Below, piece after piece: positions 10,502-23,994 of a stretch of 64,000 bases of DNA. The stretch lies in assembly GCA_900074885.1 (NCBI GenBank), contig FJUW01000002.1, positions 1,005,001 to 1,069,000 of the forward strand. The letters run 5' to 3'. Position 1 is the stretch's first letter. Each line of letters opens with the position of its first letter. The notes beneath the pieces were generated by a model. It was not told the DNA's origin, ran no database searches, and saw only the letters and a program-made list of their open reading frames with translations. Position numbers and translations under genes: made by a program. The DNA is from Rhynchosporium graminicola. Taxonomy: Eukaryota; Ascomycota; Leotiomycetes; Helotiales; Ploettnerulaceae.

Positions 10502-11788
10502 ATGGTTCAATCACCAGCCCGTAGTATCTTAGGTCTTGTATGCCTCAGCCTACCTATACTTGCGCGAGCTCTTTCCTCCCCACCGGCCGGGTCTTCAGTA
10601 GCAGATTCGCATCTGATATGCTCGACTACGAATTCCACAGACTGTTATCCAAAAGTCTTCGAACCAACGAAAGACTTCCAACCTATCAGAGAAGGACAGG
10701 ATCTTCCACCGGGTCTCCATGTACGAATGAATATATGGTCAGGGGAGAAGGAGGCACGGTTAAATATACCAATGGAAGGCGAAGGGGGTGCAATAGATGG
10801 CGTACTAGAATTACCAGCCGACCAACTCCCAACCGAACAATCCATCATCGTAGTACCCCAACCAGAAGATTCCGAGCCTAAACCTGTCATCCCAAAAGAT
10901 GCCCCAGTCTACGAAGCAGCCGGTAAAATCACGCCTCCATCTCCCTCTGGTTCCGGCGACGAAATCACCACTTTCCAGAATGCCATGACAAGCATTCAAA
11001 CTGAAGCACGAGCCTTTGATTCTTCCCTCGATGATCTGAGGGATCTTTCTCATGACATCTACTACGGTCTCGAGATCACGAAAGATCGGCCTGTTCTCGA
11101 GAAACTGGTTTGTCTCACACTCGGATACGACACTGAGAAAATCCTAGCCCGAGAAAACGGCCGCGATCACAAAGCGGCTAATATCATCGCCTCATCGATT
11201 CAGAACAATCCTACGGCTTTGCAGGAAGTTAGTGATTTCTGGAAGATGGTCATGTATCCCTCGTGTGGTGCTGCGGAGCAGAGTGAAGTCAAGAGTGGGA
11301 ACGCAGGAGAGAAAGGCATCCCGAATTTCGTGTCGATGTTCAGAGCGAGATTAGGCAAGGAGACGGATGTTGGTGCGCTGAAAGCTAAAGTCATGGCTAT
11401 CAGCGGTCTCATTAAAGAACCTCTGATCAAGAACGAGTTTCTTGAGAAGGGGGGTATGGAACTCCTTCTCGCTGTCTTCCTTAAGAAAGGAGAGGAGTTT
11501 GATAGTGTGAAGATGAAGGTCGCAGAGCTTGTTAGCGATAATTTCCTCGATGAGGGAATGGGTGCTGAGCTTGGTGTGTGGCCCAAGATGCCTAGGAGTG
11601 AAGCGAAAGTATGTGAGATTAAAGATAGGATGTTGGAAGACGGGTGTTGGGAAGCTCATGTTGAGGCTTTTGTGAAGGAGAGGATGGTGGATGAGAAACA
11701 AAGCCAGGAATGGCCGGGTGATCTATTAAAGAGTCTTGGGAGGCAGAGAGCCAGGTTTGGAGACTCGATTAAGGATCGAGAACTGTAG
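10502..11788 (+). CDS. SIL1: ER nucleotide exchange factor SIL1
   Basis: Exchanges ADP for ATP on the ER Hsp70 BiP/Kar2, supporting translocation and folding. Single exon, 428 aa. Residues 1-23 are a signal peptide (hydrophobic ILGLVCLSLPILARALS). The conserved fungal SIL1 entry block follows: LICSTTNSTDCYPKVFEPT, DFQPI, then LPPGLHVRMNIWSGEKEARLN. The rest is mostly helical, as expected for the armadillo-like BiP-binding fold (for example LEKLVCLTLGYDTEKILARE and KNEFLEKGGMELLLAVF). The C-terminus is KDREL, a variant of the HDEL-type retrieval signal. It lies 65 bp downstream of the chromodomain gene on the same strand, so its promoter is very short or lies within that gene. Confidence 0.92.
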   Translation: MVQSPARSILGLVCLSLPILARALSSPPAGSSVADSHLICSTTNSTDCYPKVFEPTKDFQPIREGQDLPPGLHVRMNIWSGEKEARLNIPMEGEGGAIDGVLELPADQLPTEQSIIVVPQPEDSEPKPVIPKDAPVYEAAGKITPPSPSGSGDEITTFQNAMTSIQTEARAFDSSLDDLRDLSHDIYYGLEITKDRPVLEKLVCLTLGYDTEKILARENGRDHKAANIIASSIQNNPTALQEVSDFWKMVMYPSCGAAEQSEVKSGNAGEKGIPNFVSMFRARLGKETDVGALKAKVMAISGLIKEPLIKNEFLEKGGMELLLAVFLKKGEEFDSVKMKVAELVSDNFLDEGMGAELGVWPKMPRSEAKVCEIKDRMLEDGCWEAHVEAFVKERMVDEKQSQEWPGDLLKSLGRQRARFGDSIKDREL

Positions 11789-13178
11789 GCAAATTTAGAA
11801 GCAAAAATAAACTTTTCTTCTATCAGACCAAAGCACGTTTGTGAGATCAAAGTCTTTTTGCATGGGTGGAGTCATATATTTACGGCTTATCTATATCTAT
11901 CGGGAAGGCAGACAGACGTAGACAGACACTCTCTCATCCTACTGCCGTGTGGAGACCCTCCACCCACGTACATAGCATCCTAGAGATCTATTCTCTCATT
12001 CATTCTGAGATCAATTCTCATCCAGCATACAGCATCCAGTCAGACCATCAATCCCGATTCCCAATATCAATCTCCAGTCGCACAAATCCTCTCGCCAATC
12101 CGCCATACTCACACCCACACTCACACTCCACATCCCCTCACACATAATTCATTCTCTACATCCATTCTCTAAATCCACACATCGCAGTCCCCTTGACCCC
12201 ATCCAATCCAACCCGACTCGGCGTCTAAACTAAAATACAAAACACAAATTCCACCTACTGTCACTCACGCACTCACGTATAATTTGGATTCGAGAACGTA
12301 CCTGAAGCTTCTTATTCGATACAGGCCGGTAGGTAGGCAGGTAGGTAGGCAGGGAGATATTGACTGCTGGGTGCGTGTGTAGGTGTGTGTGTGCGTGTCT
12401 TGCTAGATAAGACGCTACCGGCGTAGAGTGTTGATTTATAAAGCCTTGAATGGTGAGAGTGAGCATGGAAGGAGGGAAGGATGATTGGGATTAGTAAGCT
12501 GATTGTAAAGTGAGTTGAGATACTCTCTTGCGTATGGGGTCTTTTTTTTTACTTACTGAAACATTAAGACTACGAGAACTTTATTGAGACGAGATGGGAT
12601 TGTAGTTAGCGTATTGCTGTATATCACTACAGTATTGAGCTCGAGATTTTATGACTGCTATCTGCTATCTGCCATCTACTATACACTATTACACACCACC
12701 CCATCACCACTCTATCACCACTCCTTATCAAGATCCTAATCCATAGCCCCTGGTAATTCGATCCATGAAATCCGCCATACTATAGCAAAATAAACAAATT
12801 TCGCACCATCTTTTGATCCTTCTCATTTTCCCCTCATTCTTCCTTCCCCTTCCCCTTACTTGCTTTTGAAATTTCTGTAACTAGCTAGCCAACTAGTTAC
12901 CTACATACTAACAAATAAACCACCTGGCACGCACTAAAGACGCATGACGTTTTCCGAAGAATAGGTCATTACCTAGTGTTTATTCTAGGATTCTCGTGAT
13001 GGTTCTTCGTTTCGTGATCTACGCAGGCTCTCTGGACTTGATAAAATAACATAAAATCAAAAAAGACTTGGTAAACCCGTAATCGGTTAAAAGAGTATGA
13101 ATTTCATCGCACTGGCACCTCGTGAGTTCACTTTCTATTCTCTGTTGGTCTGTTCATTTATTGACTCGTAAATCAACT

Positions 13179-13181
<3 letters not shown>

Positions 13182-13210
<29 letters not shown>
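13182..13210. repeat. (CT)n microsatellite
   Basis: Uninterrupted CT dinucleotide run of about 29 nt in the gene-poor region. Confidence 0.95.
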
Positions 13211-13213
<3 letters not shown>

Positions 13214-16200
13214 GCTAAACAACAGAGCTAGACTACCTATAGGGACAAATGCAATACAATGCTTAATTGAACTGCTATATGAGAGCTTTCTTTCCTAGGA
13301 GATTTTGCTTGAGATATGTATGTTTGTAGGGTGAGTGGGAAAGTGAAGGAAGTGCGGAAGTGTGGGAAATGTGGATAGTTGAGTTAGTGATAATGATAGT
13401 GAGTGATAATGACTAATTGAACAACCCACACTCCCTAGCACACAATGTGAGCGGAAACTCAATACGGTATTGCGGTCCACCTGCTAAGGCTTGAGGCTCC
13501 ACAGCAAGGGAACGAACTGGCTTCCTCTTTCAGATATGAATATAAACCATACAGACAACCAGCGACGAAATACTACCCCCAGTCAACTAGCGAGGCTTTG
13601 TATGTCGTGTATAGGTTTTCTATATAGCTCTCCTCATTTTAGCATTGCAAACAAATCATTACCTTCATACTGATATAAGAAAGGAAAGGAAAATCAGTAC
13701 TATCGTTCCAGTAATACAGCTGTAAGTAAGATTTACCCTCCTAATTTAGCTACAGTATTGATCAAGCCTTTGCAAGTTTCTTTACTAGGGTAATACAGTA
13801 CGGAAGTACTGAACCGCTGTACGAAAGGTACGACAACCTCCGTGGAGACAAATATGCCGGAAGAGGAAGGTTCCTCGCTTTCTCCGTGTGTCTGAAGTGA
13901 ACTGAATCGGTCTACAGTGAGTGGGTTTGCAGGGCATATTTGTGGTTGGAATCTTTTCTTCTTCTTTTTGGGAAGGAAGCCATGTCGGGTTCAGAAGGAT
14001 GGTGAAAGCGAGTAGGGGGGACGAATATGCAGAGTATGAAAGTCGTTGTGATGGAAGTTCGTTTCTTCGAGATAGAGACGAGTTGTCGGAGCTAGCCGTC
14101 CGAGTTCTGGAGGTGTTGATAGGTAGGTGTAGATAGGTGTAGATAGGTGTAGGGATTCCTGTATCGTGAAAAGTATCGTTGTGTCTCTGTGGAAAGAGGA
14201 GAGAAGAAATAGAGAGAGTGTGGAGGGGTAGATAGGTAGAGAGACGGGAGGTGGATGTCTGGTGTAGAGTACCATGCAGAATCCGAATGGAGTGAGGCTT
14301 GAAGTCCGGTAACTAGATCTCGCAAGCCCGTACAGTACGACTTGAATAGGCATTCAGACTTCAGGTTCAAGACCCAGCTCAACTCACAGCCTTCTCATTT
14401 GAGAGACGTCACTCTCAACTCCTTTAATCAACCGCCGGCGATTCCCGCAACCCAATCCCCTTCTTTCCACGATCTCGTATCCTTCAACAGACACATGCTC
14501 ACTCGAGCACACCCAAACTCAAGACATGTCGTCTCAATAACCACTCAGCGCCAAGCATGCTTCAACGTGTGCCATTCTCTGGGCGTCCGCCTCAAAACCT
14601 TCATTCACCCTTACCCCAACCTTCTCTTCCAACCCTTGTCCCCAAGCCAAGCCATCGCAAGCTTTTCGTGGCGCCTTGCTAAGTAATTCCCCTGTCACGG
14701 AAACGCCGCCGATGCTGATCTGCGGCCTGTCTGCATGGTGGCTTGTGTTTGACGTGTGGAATACGTGCGTGCTAGGCGCACCGATTTGATGGGTTGGAAG
14801 CTTCCAAGCTTGGAAGAGAGTGCTTGAAACTGTATGATGACGATCTTGATGATGATGCTCAGGCAGGCCGGTACATCCGGGGTTACGTGGAATGGTGGAA
14901 GGACTAGAACTGGGGTTGATGATGTTTATGTTTGAGAAATGTGAGGTGCTGTGAAAGAGAGGTTTTAGACGTATAAACATCGAGGAGCGACGCACGTGTG
15001 CTTGGCTCGCGTGCGGCCAGTGGTGGTTTGGAGATTTGATACCAAATCTCAGATATCAGATACGTCCAGTATCGCTGGAAAGTCCTGCTTTCAGTGATCT
15101 GGTAATTTTGTCCGCTTGGGGCCACTGTTCATGATTAAGATAACAGTAAATGATCTATTCCAGTATCTTGTTAGCTTGCCTACATTTTGATCCCGCGCAG
15201 ACGGATTCCTGAACCCCCTCGAACTGGTGCTCTATGAAAGTATCTAGGTAGTTTGGACGAGTAATTATTTCTAGAAGAAACATTAGATGAAGATCAGATA
15301 TGCTCAGATCCTATGATTTCAAATTGATTCCGATAGCCCGAGGACCGTGCCGATACTCGGAAATGCCGAACGCTACCTTTCGTATCCGCCTTTTCAACTA
15401 TGTAATTACCGAGACCAGGCAGTTGCAAGCTTACGGGAGAGGCTTTCTAAGAAGATCCTCTGAAACATCAACTCTCCTTCTCATGACATTTTCAAGACCA
15501 TGTCCGTTCGCCTCACAGACGTTCTCGATTACCATATCGGTGAAGTATTTTGTACTTCATCAATGTATGCATGCCGTCTCATCCATGCTGTGCGACCAGC
15601 GACCCACATCCTTCCCTGCATGAGGTGTGTTCTGCATGTCCAGGGTTTACATACTTATAAGGCACCCAAAGCTAATGATTAGTCTCTAGCGTCTGTCTCG
15701 GCTTCGCACCTGGAGCTGGACGCACGGAGATCCAAGCATCGCACAACGTGCTCAGGTACCGGGCTGTGATTGGTTGATTTTGACGTCTGCTCTGGATGCG
15801 GGTGAAGAAGTGAAAATGAACTTTTGTTCCGTGTGGAGTTTGACAGCGCGGAAGGCGTTTTTTCTTTCCTTTCGCTTTCGCTTTGTCGGGTGCTCTTGTC
15901 TTGGTGCGGAAGGGAAGGGTAGGGCGGCCTTGGTAATGCTTGATTTGGTTGAGCGGCGGGATTGCTTGAGATGATTGATAGAAGTCTGACATCCAGTATG
16001 TTGTACTGCAACCGAAGCGTAATTGAGCTTGATATTCCAATGTACAACTAGTGTTTGGTGTGAGAAGCTGATGTATCAACCCTGCAGGAGAAAGCAATAA
16101 TGTAATGTCGTTAAACGCCACACGCTCTGAACGCCTCCTTTTTCCATGAAACTTCATTCGATGGTCATGATCAGATGATGGGTATTGCGGGAGAACATGG

Positions 16201-17048
16201 AGTATGGTGGGTCATCGGAAGCGGAACGAGAGGCGGGTTGCACTTTTGTACCGCAGCTCAGCATCAACTAACTCAAAGAGCTCAAAGAAGAAGAGGGCGG
16301 AAAGATGAGGATTTTCAGTGCGGGTTCAGGCGACGGCGACGGCGACGTGATCACTGGTCGGGTCGGTCGTTTGACCTGGGTGCAGCGACTCAAGTATGCA
16401 CTACCTACCGAGGTATGGCATTGACTTTATTCAACAAGGAGGAAGTACATGTACTTGTAAATCTGCCAGGACGTTATTACTTGCCTTGCTTGGTAAGGGG
16501 TTTCTGCGTATCTGACGGAGAAAGATACGAAGACACAGAAGCCACCAACTCAATGACCTACAGTACTTTTCGCAGTAGGTACCAGCCACGGATATCGAAA
16601 ACAAGGCGGCGGCGACGGCGACGGCGAGCATAGAAGTTGCAGATCTCTCGGTTAAGCATTCAATTGATCAATTCATCCAGCCAGCCATCCATCCATCCCT
16701 GCTGAACTGGCGCCGTATCCGTAGATGTGGGCTTGGACTTGGCCTCGGTCATGGAACTAGCTAGGTACTTGATTGGAGACCGTGTGCAACATATACGGAG
16801 GACAAGCCAGCGGCCAGCCCGTTTGTCGCGAAAGTAGAAGAAAAGAAAGAAGAGGAAAGAAAAGAAAGAAAGATAGAATAGAGAAAGTTTCCTCAAACAG
16901 ACTAACGGGACATTTTACATCTTACAACCAAATGCAGAACTTGCCTTATCGAGCTGGGTTTGGTCAACCTTTGCCTTTTGGACACCAGAATAAAAGGTTA
17001 CTTAGTATTGCCCTTTGGTTCGTTGCGCTTCCGGGGTTCTCGTTGAGG

Positions 17049-17083
17049 TATAGTATAGTATAGTATAGTATAGTATAGTATAG
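17049..17083. repeat. (TATAG)7 microsatellite
   Basis: Seven perfect copies of the pentamer TATAG followed by a partial unit. An ATGT-type array follows about 25 bp later. Confidence 0.95.
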
Positions 17084-17109
17084 TAGATTTGAGCACATAG
17101 CGTCGATCA

Positions 17110-17176
17110 ATGTATGTATGTAGGTAGGTATGTATGTATGTATGTATGTATCGATGTATGTATGCATGTATGTATG
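17110..17176. repeat. (ATGT)n interrupted tetranucleotide array
   Basis: ATGT units interrupted by TAGG, TCG and GCATG; the array is close to the TATAG run. Confidence 0.9.
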
Positions 17177-17724
17177 GAGTGGGCTCTCTTCACGCATTTT
17201 ACAACAAAATGGCCATTGGGTACACACACGACTTCTCACATCAAGCACTCCTCATCCTCCTGACCCATAAGAGCAAGTGCTCTGACCAGACATTGTTCAT
17301 CATCCTTCCAGAGTCTTCCCTGCTTTGAATCCCGTACATCGAATATACTCCGCACATATTGATAACCAACCCCCTTTCGAATATGATTCATAGCATATCC
17401 GCCTCAAACAGACCGCTTGCAACTCATCGCAACGGCACGGTGGAAGGGTCCACCTGTGGTCCCCGCTTCATCCTTCCTAGCCTCAGATCCCTATCCTAGC
17501 ATCCCGCGCTACTCAACTCGACCATCACAACCCTGACTAGCCGCCCGATTTTTCTTCAACTGCTATATTATCCTTCCTCCCTCCTATGTTTCATCCATCA
17601 CTCACTCTTCTCTCCTTAGCATTGTTCTCAGGTTACCTCACGAGTCTCAAGTGACTCGCGATCTCCAGAACCTCACGTCGCTTCATCCCTACCAGATAGT
17701 CGTCTGGACTATTCGTGCTTGAGA

Positions 17725-19836
17725 ATGGCCAACCTTCTACACCACCACAAGAAGCATGACCCGACCAATATTGGAATGGTCAGCGCTCCCCATGGTCCTG
17801 AAACTGGCGATGATCATGCCAGTCTCCCTTACGCTCATGATAAGGATCGTGAAATGGAGATATTCGATTATCTTCTTCACCCAGATGATCTCTACAACTC
17901 CGAAGGAACCTATTGGGCCGACCTTCCCATTGGACAGAGGATCAAATTTGTCAACAAAGTCAACCATGAAGAAGCAAAGAAGGAATTTGGCTCTTTTTGG
18001 TCGATGTTCAAGAAAGATCCTTTGAGTCCCGTTGGTTGGTATTTCAGAAATGCTGTGTTACCCGGTGCTGGACTGGGTCTTGAAGGGTACAACGATCCGA
18101 TTAGCCGAAGAAGGTTCCCGCTAACGTTACTAGATATGTGCTGTTTTCTATTGGTAACTTGACACCGCTCTTTCAAGCAGTGTGGCCACGATGCTGGAAA
18201 ACCTTTGAGGTTTGCAGTAAGGATTGGGTTGATGCTGTGACCTACCTCGAAGTCATCGGTATTATTGTTGGCCAGATATTAGTCGGTATCATTGGTGACG
18301 GGTAAGATTGATTTCTTTTTTTGGTGTGAGTAGAAAGTCACTAACCAAGCCAGAATCGGTCGTCGATGGGGTCTTATCCAAGATGCCATAATTATGTTCG
18401 GTGGTCTCGTCATGCTTGTCGCATCATGGGGCTTGGACTTGAACGGATGGGTTATCTGCTACGCCTTCTCCCTGCTTTTCTACGGAATCGGTGTCGGAGG
18501 AGAGTACCCCATGACTGCAACCGCTGCAATGGAGAATGCTACCGGCTCCGGACGTGTTTCTACCAAGGAGGATCGTCTCCATCGTGGTCGAAAGGTCACC
18601 ATGGCTTTCCTCATGCAAGGTTGGGGACAATTGTTCAACCAGGCAATACTCATCATTTTACTCCTCATCTTCCACAGCGGTGGAAACCCGCCATACTCAG
18701 TCCTTTCCGCACAATGGACATTTCGCATATCGTTCGCTCTTCCTGCTGTTGGTACCCTCTGGCTTGTTTACTATCGTTGGTTTAAGATGCCTCTCGCTTC
18801 CAAGGCTCTCAACGCCTCCAAGAAGAAGGCCAATGTTACTGGATACGACGTGGAGTCTTTGAAAATGACATTCAAGTATTTTGGACCCCGTATCATTGCA
18901 ACTGCAGGTACCTGGTTTGCCAACGATGTTTTCTTCTACGGAAACAAGCTCTTCCAGTCCCAATTTATCAAAGTCATCTCGCCAGGATCTGCGGCATCTG
19001 GTAACGTGATGACCGGGTGGCTCTGGAATTTGGTCAACGTGGGTGTTTCGCTGTGTGGATACTATCTCGCTTCGTTCTTCATCGATAACAAACTCTATGG
19101 CCGAAAAATGATGCAGCAAGTCGGTTTTTTCATGGACTTCCTCTTCTTCGTTATCCCGGCCTTCCACTACAAATACTACACTGGAATCCACCACATCAAA
19201 GCTTTCCAAGCCATGTACTTCCTTTCCTCATTCTTCAACCAATTCGGTCCTAACAGCGTAACATTCCTCATCGCTGCCGAAGTCTTCCCAACTCCAGTCC
19301 GAGCCACCGCTCACGGATTCTCCGCTGCTGTGGGAAAATCTGGTGCTCTTCTGGCCACCATCCTTTACAACTACATTGATACTCAGACCAAATTCTACTT
19401 TGTCCCATGGTTCGGTCTCGCCGGTATGATTCTCACCTACGTCTTCCTCCCAGACACCACAGGACTCGATCTCAAAGAACAAGAGCGCCGCTGGACCTAT
19501 CTCCGCGCCGGCCGCGGCGACGAGTACCACGGCATCGCCGTGCACCCCAAGCATCTCTCCATGTGGGAGCGCTGGACCGGCGTCGGCAAGTCCTATGACC
19601 CAGCACTCGACAAGGCGAGCAAGATCAAGGACATGCGCGAGGATTGGGAGCAGCGCGAGTCCGAGAAACAGAAGCGCGAAGATGGTCTCCCAGGCGATGA
19701 CCTCGATGAAGATGAATATAGCGCGGAAGTGCATGATTATTTCCAAAAGACGACTGGTGCAAAATCGAAGGCTGGGTCGGGCGTTTTGCAGCAGAGCAGT
19801 AGTGAGGATAATGAGAAGATCGCGCCTATCAATTAG
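17725..19836 (+). CDS. MFS transporter, phosphate:H+ symporter (PHS)-like
   Basis: Plasma-membrane proton symporter predicted for inorganic phosphate or an organophosphate. Exons are 17725-18086, 18134-18301 and 18354-19836 (670 aa). Both introns (47 and 52 nt) restore conserved sequence, for example GLEGYVLFSIGNL across the first. A long charged N-terminus precedes the first membrane helices. The GDGIGRRWG loop between helices 2 and 3 and GIGVGGEYPMTATAAMENA are the MFS and PHS signatures; Pho84-like proteins have GIGGDYPLS at the second site. The second half has FFYGNKLFQSQFI, PTPVRATAHGFSAAVGKSGA and DTTGLDLKEQERRW. The tail of about 130 residues is acidic and charged, probably cytosolic and suited to regulation. 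The start is the first ATG (MANLLHHHKKHD). I saw no CACGTG Pho4-type site in the 400 bp upstream. The substrate is not established. Confidence 0.85.
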
Positions 19837-22800
19837 AATTAGAGGCTATATCAGCTTTGTTTGGCTTAATGAATGAAAGAGGAGGAGCATGGCGTTGGGG
19901 ACTTGAAATAAAAGGGATAGATTAGATCGTTCTTGCACTGCATCTCGAATTCCCCTGCTTTGGTCTACACGTAGACCACAATTTGAAAGATTTCAATATA
20001 GCCTTTTTGTTTTCATCTTGCACCGCGGGCGTTTGTGGACTGGAATTGATCATTCATTCCTGGGCGGTGAATACTATATGAACTTGATAGAGATATAGAT
20101 GTTTGTGGTTACGTGGTCAGATAGTCTTCTTCGCTTTAAATAGTAGCATTGATCTTACAATGAAATCTACTTTGACTATACCATTCCGCTGCTTCTGTTT
20201 CCCTAGATCTCCTGAACCATCTAATCCTCTAACCGCCTATTCCCTGACTATCTCTCGCTTGCAGCCTTGCACTCCCACGACCCTTCAGAAACAACTGACT
20301 GAAAAGCAACACATGATTCTCTCTCCCTGGGCTTCCAACCCACCAGGAGTTTGACCAACTTTCAGCAAGTCCCTCCCCACACAGTCATCAAAGACAAAAA
20401 TCAAGGGTGCTTCTCGTTATCTGAGGCTGTGTGATATAATCCAGAACCGGGGGGGGGGGTTCCTTTTCTTTTCATTTTTCTCATGAAGGATGTACTGATA
20501 CATTCGAGGTTAACCTGAAAAACGCTGTTCATGGATGTACCATAAAGACACAGGAGATATGATGTAGAGGATATTCTCCTGTGCCTTACTTCATTATCTC
20601 ACAGGATCTAAATTATCTCCTCTCCTAGAGAAATTCTCATCTCGATATGTCTCCGGTCCGCCATGGTTAGGTTTGTATTCGCTGTATGGAGTATGAATAT
20701 ATAAAGGCATACATATATATATATACATACATACGCCGTCCTCACTTGTTCCCACCGCCGTGAGTCGTTAATGTACCAAGTAAATCGACATCCTGAAGCT
20801 TGACGGCGGTGGAGATATCCCATTCATAGATCCTTAGCGTTTTCAAGCAGTTGATGATATAAATCAAATGAAATTGAGGCCGTTTGGATGCAAGATGGAC
20901 GATCACCTATGAAAGCTGGCTTTTTTGCCCGCTTAAGCTATGCTGAGATGTAAGCAGATAGGGAATGGATGTCTATCCAGCTTCATGTACCCTCGATTCT
21001 CGAAGTATTTCGGACAACTTGGACGAAAATGAACGGCGACACCCACACCATTTCAACGTCTCAGCTGAAGAAGAGATGGTGTGCGCTGCAGATCTCTTCT
21101 AGATGACAGTTGAAGATCCCATCACTGATTTAGCTTACTAGCAGGCTTATAGTGTAATTGATACGTTTAAGGTAGAATGCGTAAATCTCGATAGGGTTTT
21201 TTTTTCCCCCTTTCTTTTCCGAGTCTGCCTGTCCGCTTGTTTATCCTTCTGATGGATAGATGAGCTGTACGTGAAATATTGAATATAAAGTTCTGGGCTC
21301 TGGATATATTCGAGATATGATGGTGTGATGGTGTGATGATCGATAAGTCGTTTTTGTGGTGTGTGTGTGTTGAGTAAGAGGACCAAGAGCTAGCTTGTCT
21401 GTATGGATAAGAGAAAGAACCCACGAATGTTGAGATTGAACCAGAACTAGGGAGAGAGTGAGTGATGACTTCTTGGATAACTGATCTGTGCATGGATGGA
21501 TGGATGGGCTTTTACGCAAGATTTTTGGACGAAAAACTCGTGAAATGATGTCTCTGATTGTGATATTGTAGAGGTCTGAAAGTGCTGATGTGAACGAATG
21601 CTTGGAAAGAGTGAACGACAGCAGCAATGAAAACTTTTTCAGCACAGAAATATTTATTCGTCTGGAATTTTCAGGTCCGGAGCCGGGACCGGAGAAGGAG
21701 AAGGAGGGCGATGGGTTTTCTGGGTTATAAATGCTACTGCATGTATGTATGAAGAGACGTTCTTTTATATATTGAGGTGCGGAGTACGGGATTAGGCTCT
21801 ACAAAGTATTTGGTGGGTTCTTGGAACCTGTTTAGTACATATTTAGTCCTGATTATTGATTCGCGTGAACATAGATTCGATCAGCCCATATTAGCGCTAC
21901 CGAAACTCTTCTTTTCTTCTCATTACAGCGCCTTAGCCCTCTACGCGCCCAATTAGTCCGGTAGTCCTCCTCGAAAGTCGTGCACCGACTCTCCTCCTCC
22001 ATTAAGTAAGCTTTTCGGCCCTCGAATCCCATAGGTTCCTTCCTCCGATGTTATACTAGGATCGATTTTTCCACTTTTAAACCCGATACCAAATCTACTG
22101 TCCTGTTATCTTACTGTGTCAAAGTCTTGAACAGACTACACTGCATCTAGTTCATTTTCACTATCTCCGAAGCCGAGCGGCTCCTCGGCTCTTTCCAGCA
22201 AAACGTGAATTTCTCGTATCACACTATGAGTAGATCTACTCTCCACTAAGTATATTTCATATATATCATATCTATTAATAAAGCTTATAAGGATTATTTT
22301 ATTCGGTTTCGCGTTGATGCGTTGTTTAAGGGCTCAATTGAAAAAGGAAGGGAGAGGGATGACGTGAATGCAACTGCATGCTAAAGCAAACAAGGTCGGG
22401 ATTTCGGCTCAACGAAACGTTTATAGTCAATTACGCATCACCGAGCTTTGTTTGCAATCCTCTATACATCCTCTCATCAATTAAGCTTATCAGACTATAA
22501 ACTTTTAGAGTTCGCAACCTCGAACGCTTAACTTCGAGATCATCATTCTGATACTCGCTTCGCCCTGAACTTTCTAACCGAAGAACTTCGAAGTTGTAAA
22601 CGGACATGTAGCTAGGCCTTCAAAACTGCGAAACACGAAACTCAAAATTGCAATATTACTTCCCAGGTATTTCTTACCAAAACTACAGATTTACGCAGGC
22701 TCTTGAAACTGGTACTGGAGCCTCTTTATCAGAAACTGAAAATCTCTTAGATCTTGCGACATTCGCCTACAAAATAATGGGGGAAAGGTTACAAAACGGG

Positions 22801-23994
22801 CCTTTTGGCGGCCAAAGAGATAATTAGATATGTGTAGGTGCTCGTTACATCAGGTGTTCTTATACGATGAACGTGAACGTACAGAATGCGCGTAAGCTGA
22901 TATCTAGATGGGCGTTCCGAAAGTGTACAGGCGCTCTGCCTTGCAAGCCAAAGAGAAAGCCAGTCGACCGGGGATGTCGGGGAAGGAGATCGGATATGTG
23001 GCGTCGCGGAGAAGGATTTTCGGGGAGACTTGCCGATTAGTTAGCCATCTCATTGGTGCGCGTCGGACTTTCACCACCGATGCAAGCAGACCTGACAGAG
23101 GTGGCTTTACCGGGGATTTTTTCTCATCACGAGTATCTATTCTTTCATCATTGTTATTCTGAATGTAATTGATTTCTGAGCACGGAATACAACCGTTAGT
23201 TAAATGTGCAGATTTAGATCGACTAAATTTCTCATTTTGAATCTATAAGTCATAACGGGAATTTAGTGGCGCAACTTGTCTCGAACACACGTAGTCAGTA
23301 ATTCCATAAAGGATATTGCCACTAGTATCGAGGAGATTTCTGGTACTTCTTCACGTTCCTATAAATGTATCAAGTAGAATATATTTCCTTTTACCCATAA
23401 TTTCTAACGTAAAATGATGGATACGGAATAACTTACAGTTCGGAAAATACATTTGATCTGACAGGGAATCACAACAAACCTTGTGATCTTTCCCGGGGAT
23501 GTCGCGGATACACACCTGCCAATTGAGTACTAGCGTTTTCCAAAAACAATCATTTCGTGTGCCGGTACCACCTGTAGAACTGGTCTTCCGGCATTATTCT
23601 CTACTTTATTAGGCACGATCCGTTTCGTATCACCAGGATATTTTGACATTGTGGGGTAAGGCCCGCCCCGAAAGACTTATCTTGCAGAACTTCGTTCTTG
23701 GAAGCTCGTCACTACCATGAATCATATGAATTGCTGGCTGGTGATCTGTGGAAAAACAGCAAGATCTACACTATTATCCCGCCGGTACCTCGGTCATCCT
23801 TTGAAGAGAGGGCATGTCAGTGATCAATTTCACGACATTCTATGGCGCGGTTAAAGCAGGTGGGCCAGGAGATTTCTTGGGAGACGTTCTTTTCTCTTAT
23901 GCTAAATGTATAAAGGTAACGACTCGTGGCAGAAATTCTGCTGCGAGTCCAGACTGCCTCACGACTGTCTTGTATTGTTCTCTTCGATTTTTTC
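19837..23994. other. 4.2-kb intergenic region, no supported gene
   Basis: AT-rich, with short frames lacking family motifs. It includes a G9 run near 20450, a TATATA stretch near 20710 and a GC-rich hairpin at 22171-22190. No transposon ends or coding relics are convincing. Confidence 0.55.
22171..22190. other. GC-rich inverted repeat
   Basis: AGCCGAG and CTCGGCT form a perfect 7-bp stem with a 6-nt loop inside AT-rich DNA. Its function is unknown and it could be chance. Confidence 0.4.

Larger units (their letters stand above)
11789..17724. other. 5.9-kb gene-poor region rich in simple repeats
   Basis: No family-recognisable frame on either strand. Open frames up to about 160 codons (for example 14534-14995 minus and 15672-16157 minus) have biased, low-complexity compositions. 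The region holds GTAGGTAGGCAG-type arrays near 12330, (CT)n near 13182, three ATAGGTGTAG units near 14130, GGCGAC triplet arrays near 16330 and 16605, and TATAG and ATGT arrays near 17050-17176. It may carry the long upstream region of the MFS transporter or unannotated RNA, which I cannot test. Confidence 0.55.

Noticed and set aside
14534..14995. 153-codon minus-strand open frame
   Set aside because: Composition is His/Ser/Thr-rich without any motif, there is no splice continuity, and it lies in repeat-rich DNA.
15672..16157. 161-codon minus-strand open frame
   Set aside because: Low-complexity, basic product with an equally long overlapping frame, which suggests chance openness.
22908..23162. 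85-codon frame in the gap before the GH5 gene
   Set aside because: No motif, no promoter or splice context, and an isolated frame in AT-rich DNA.
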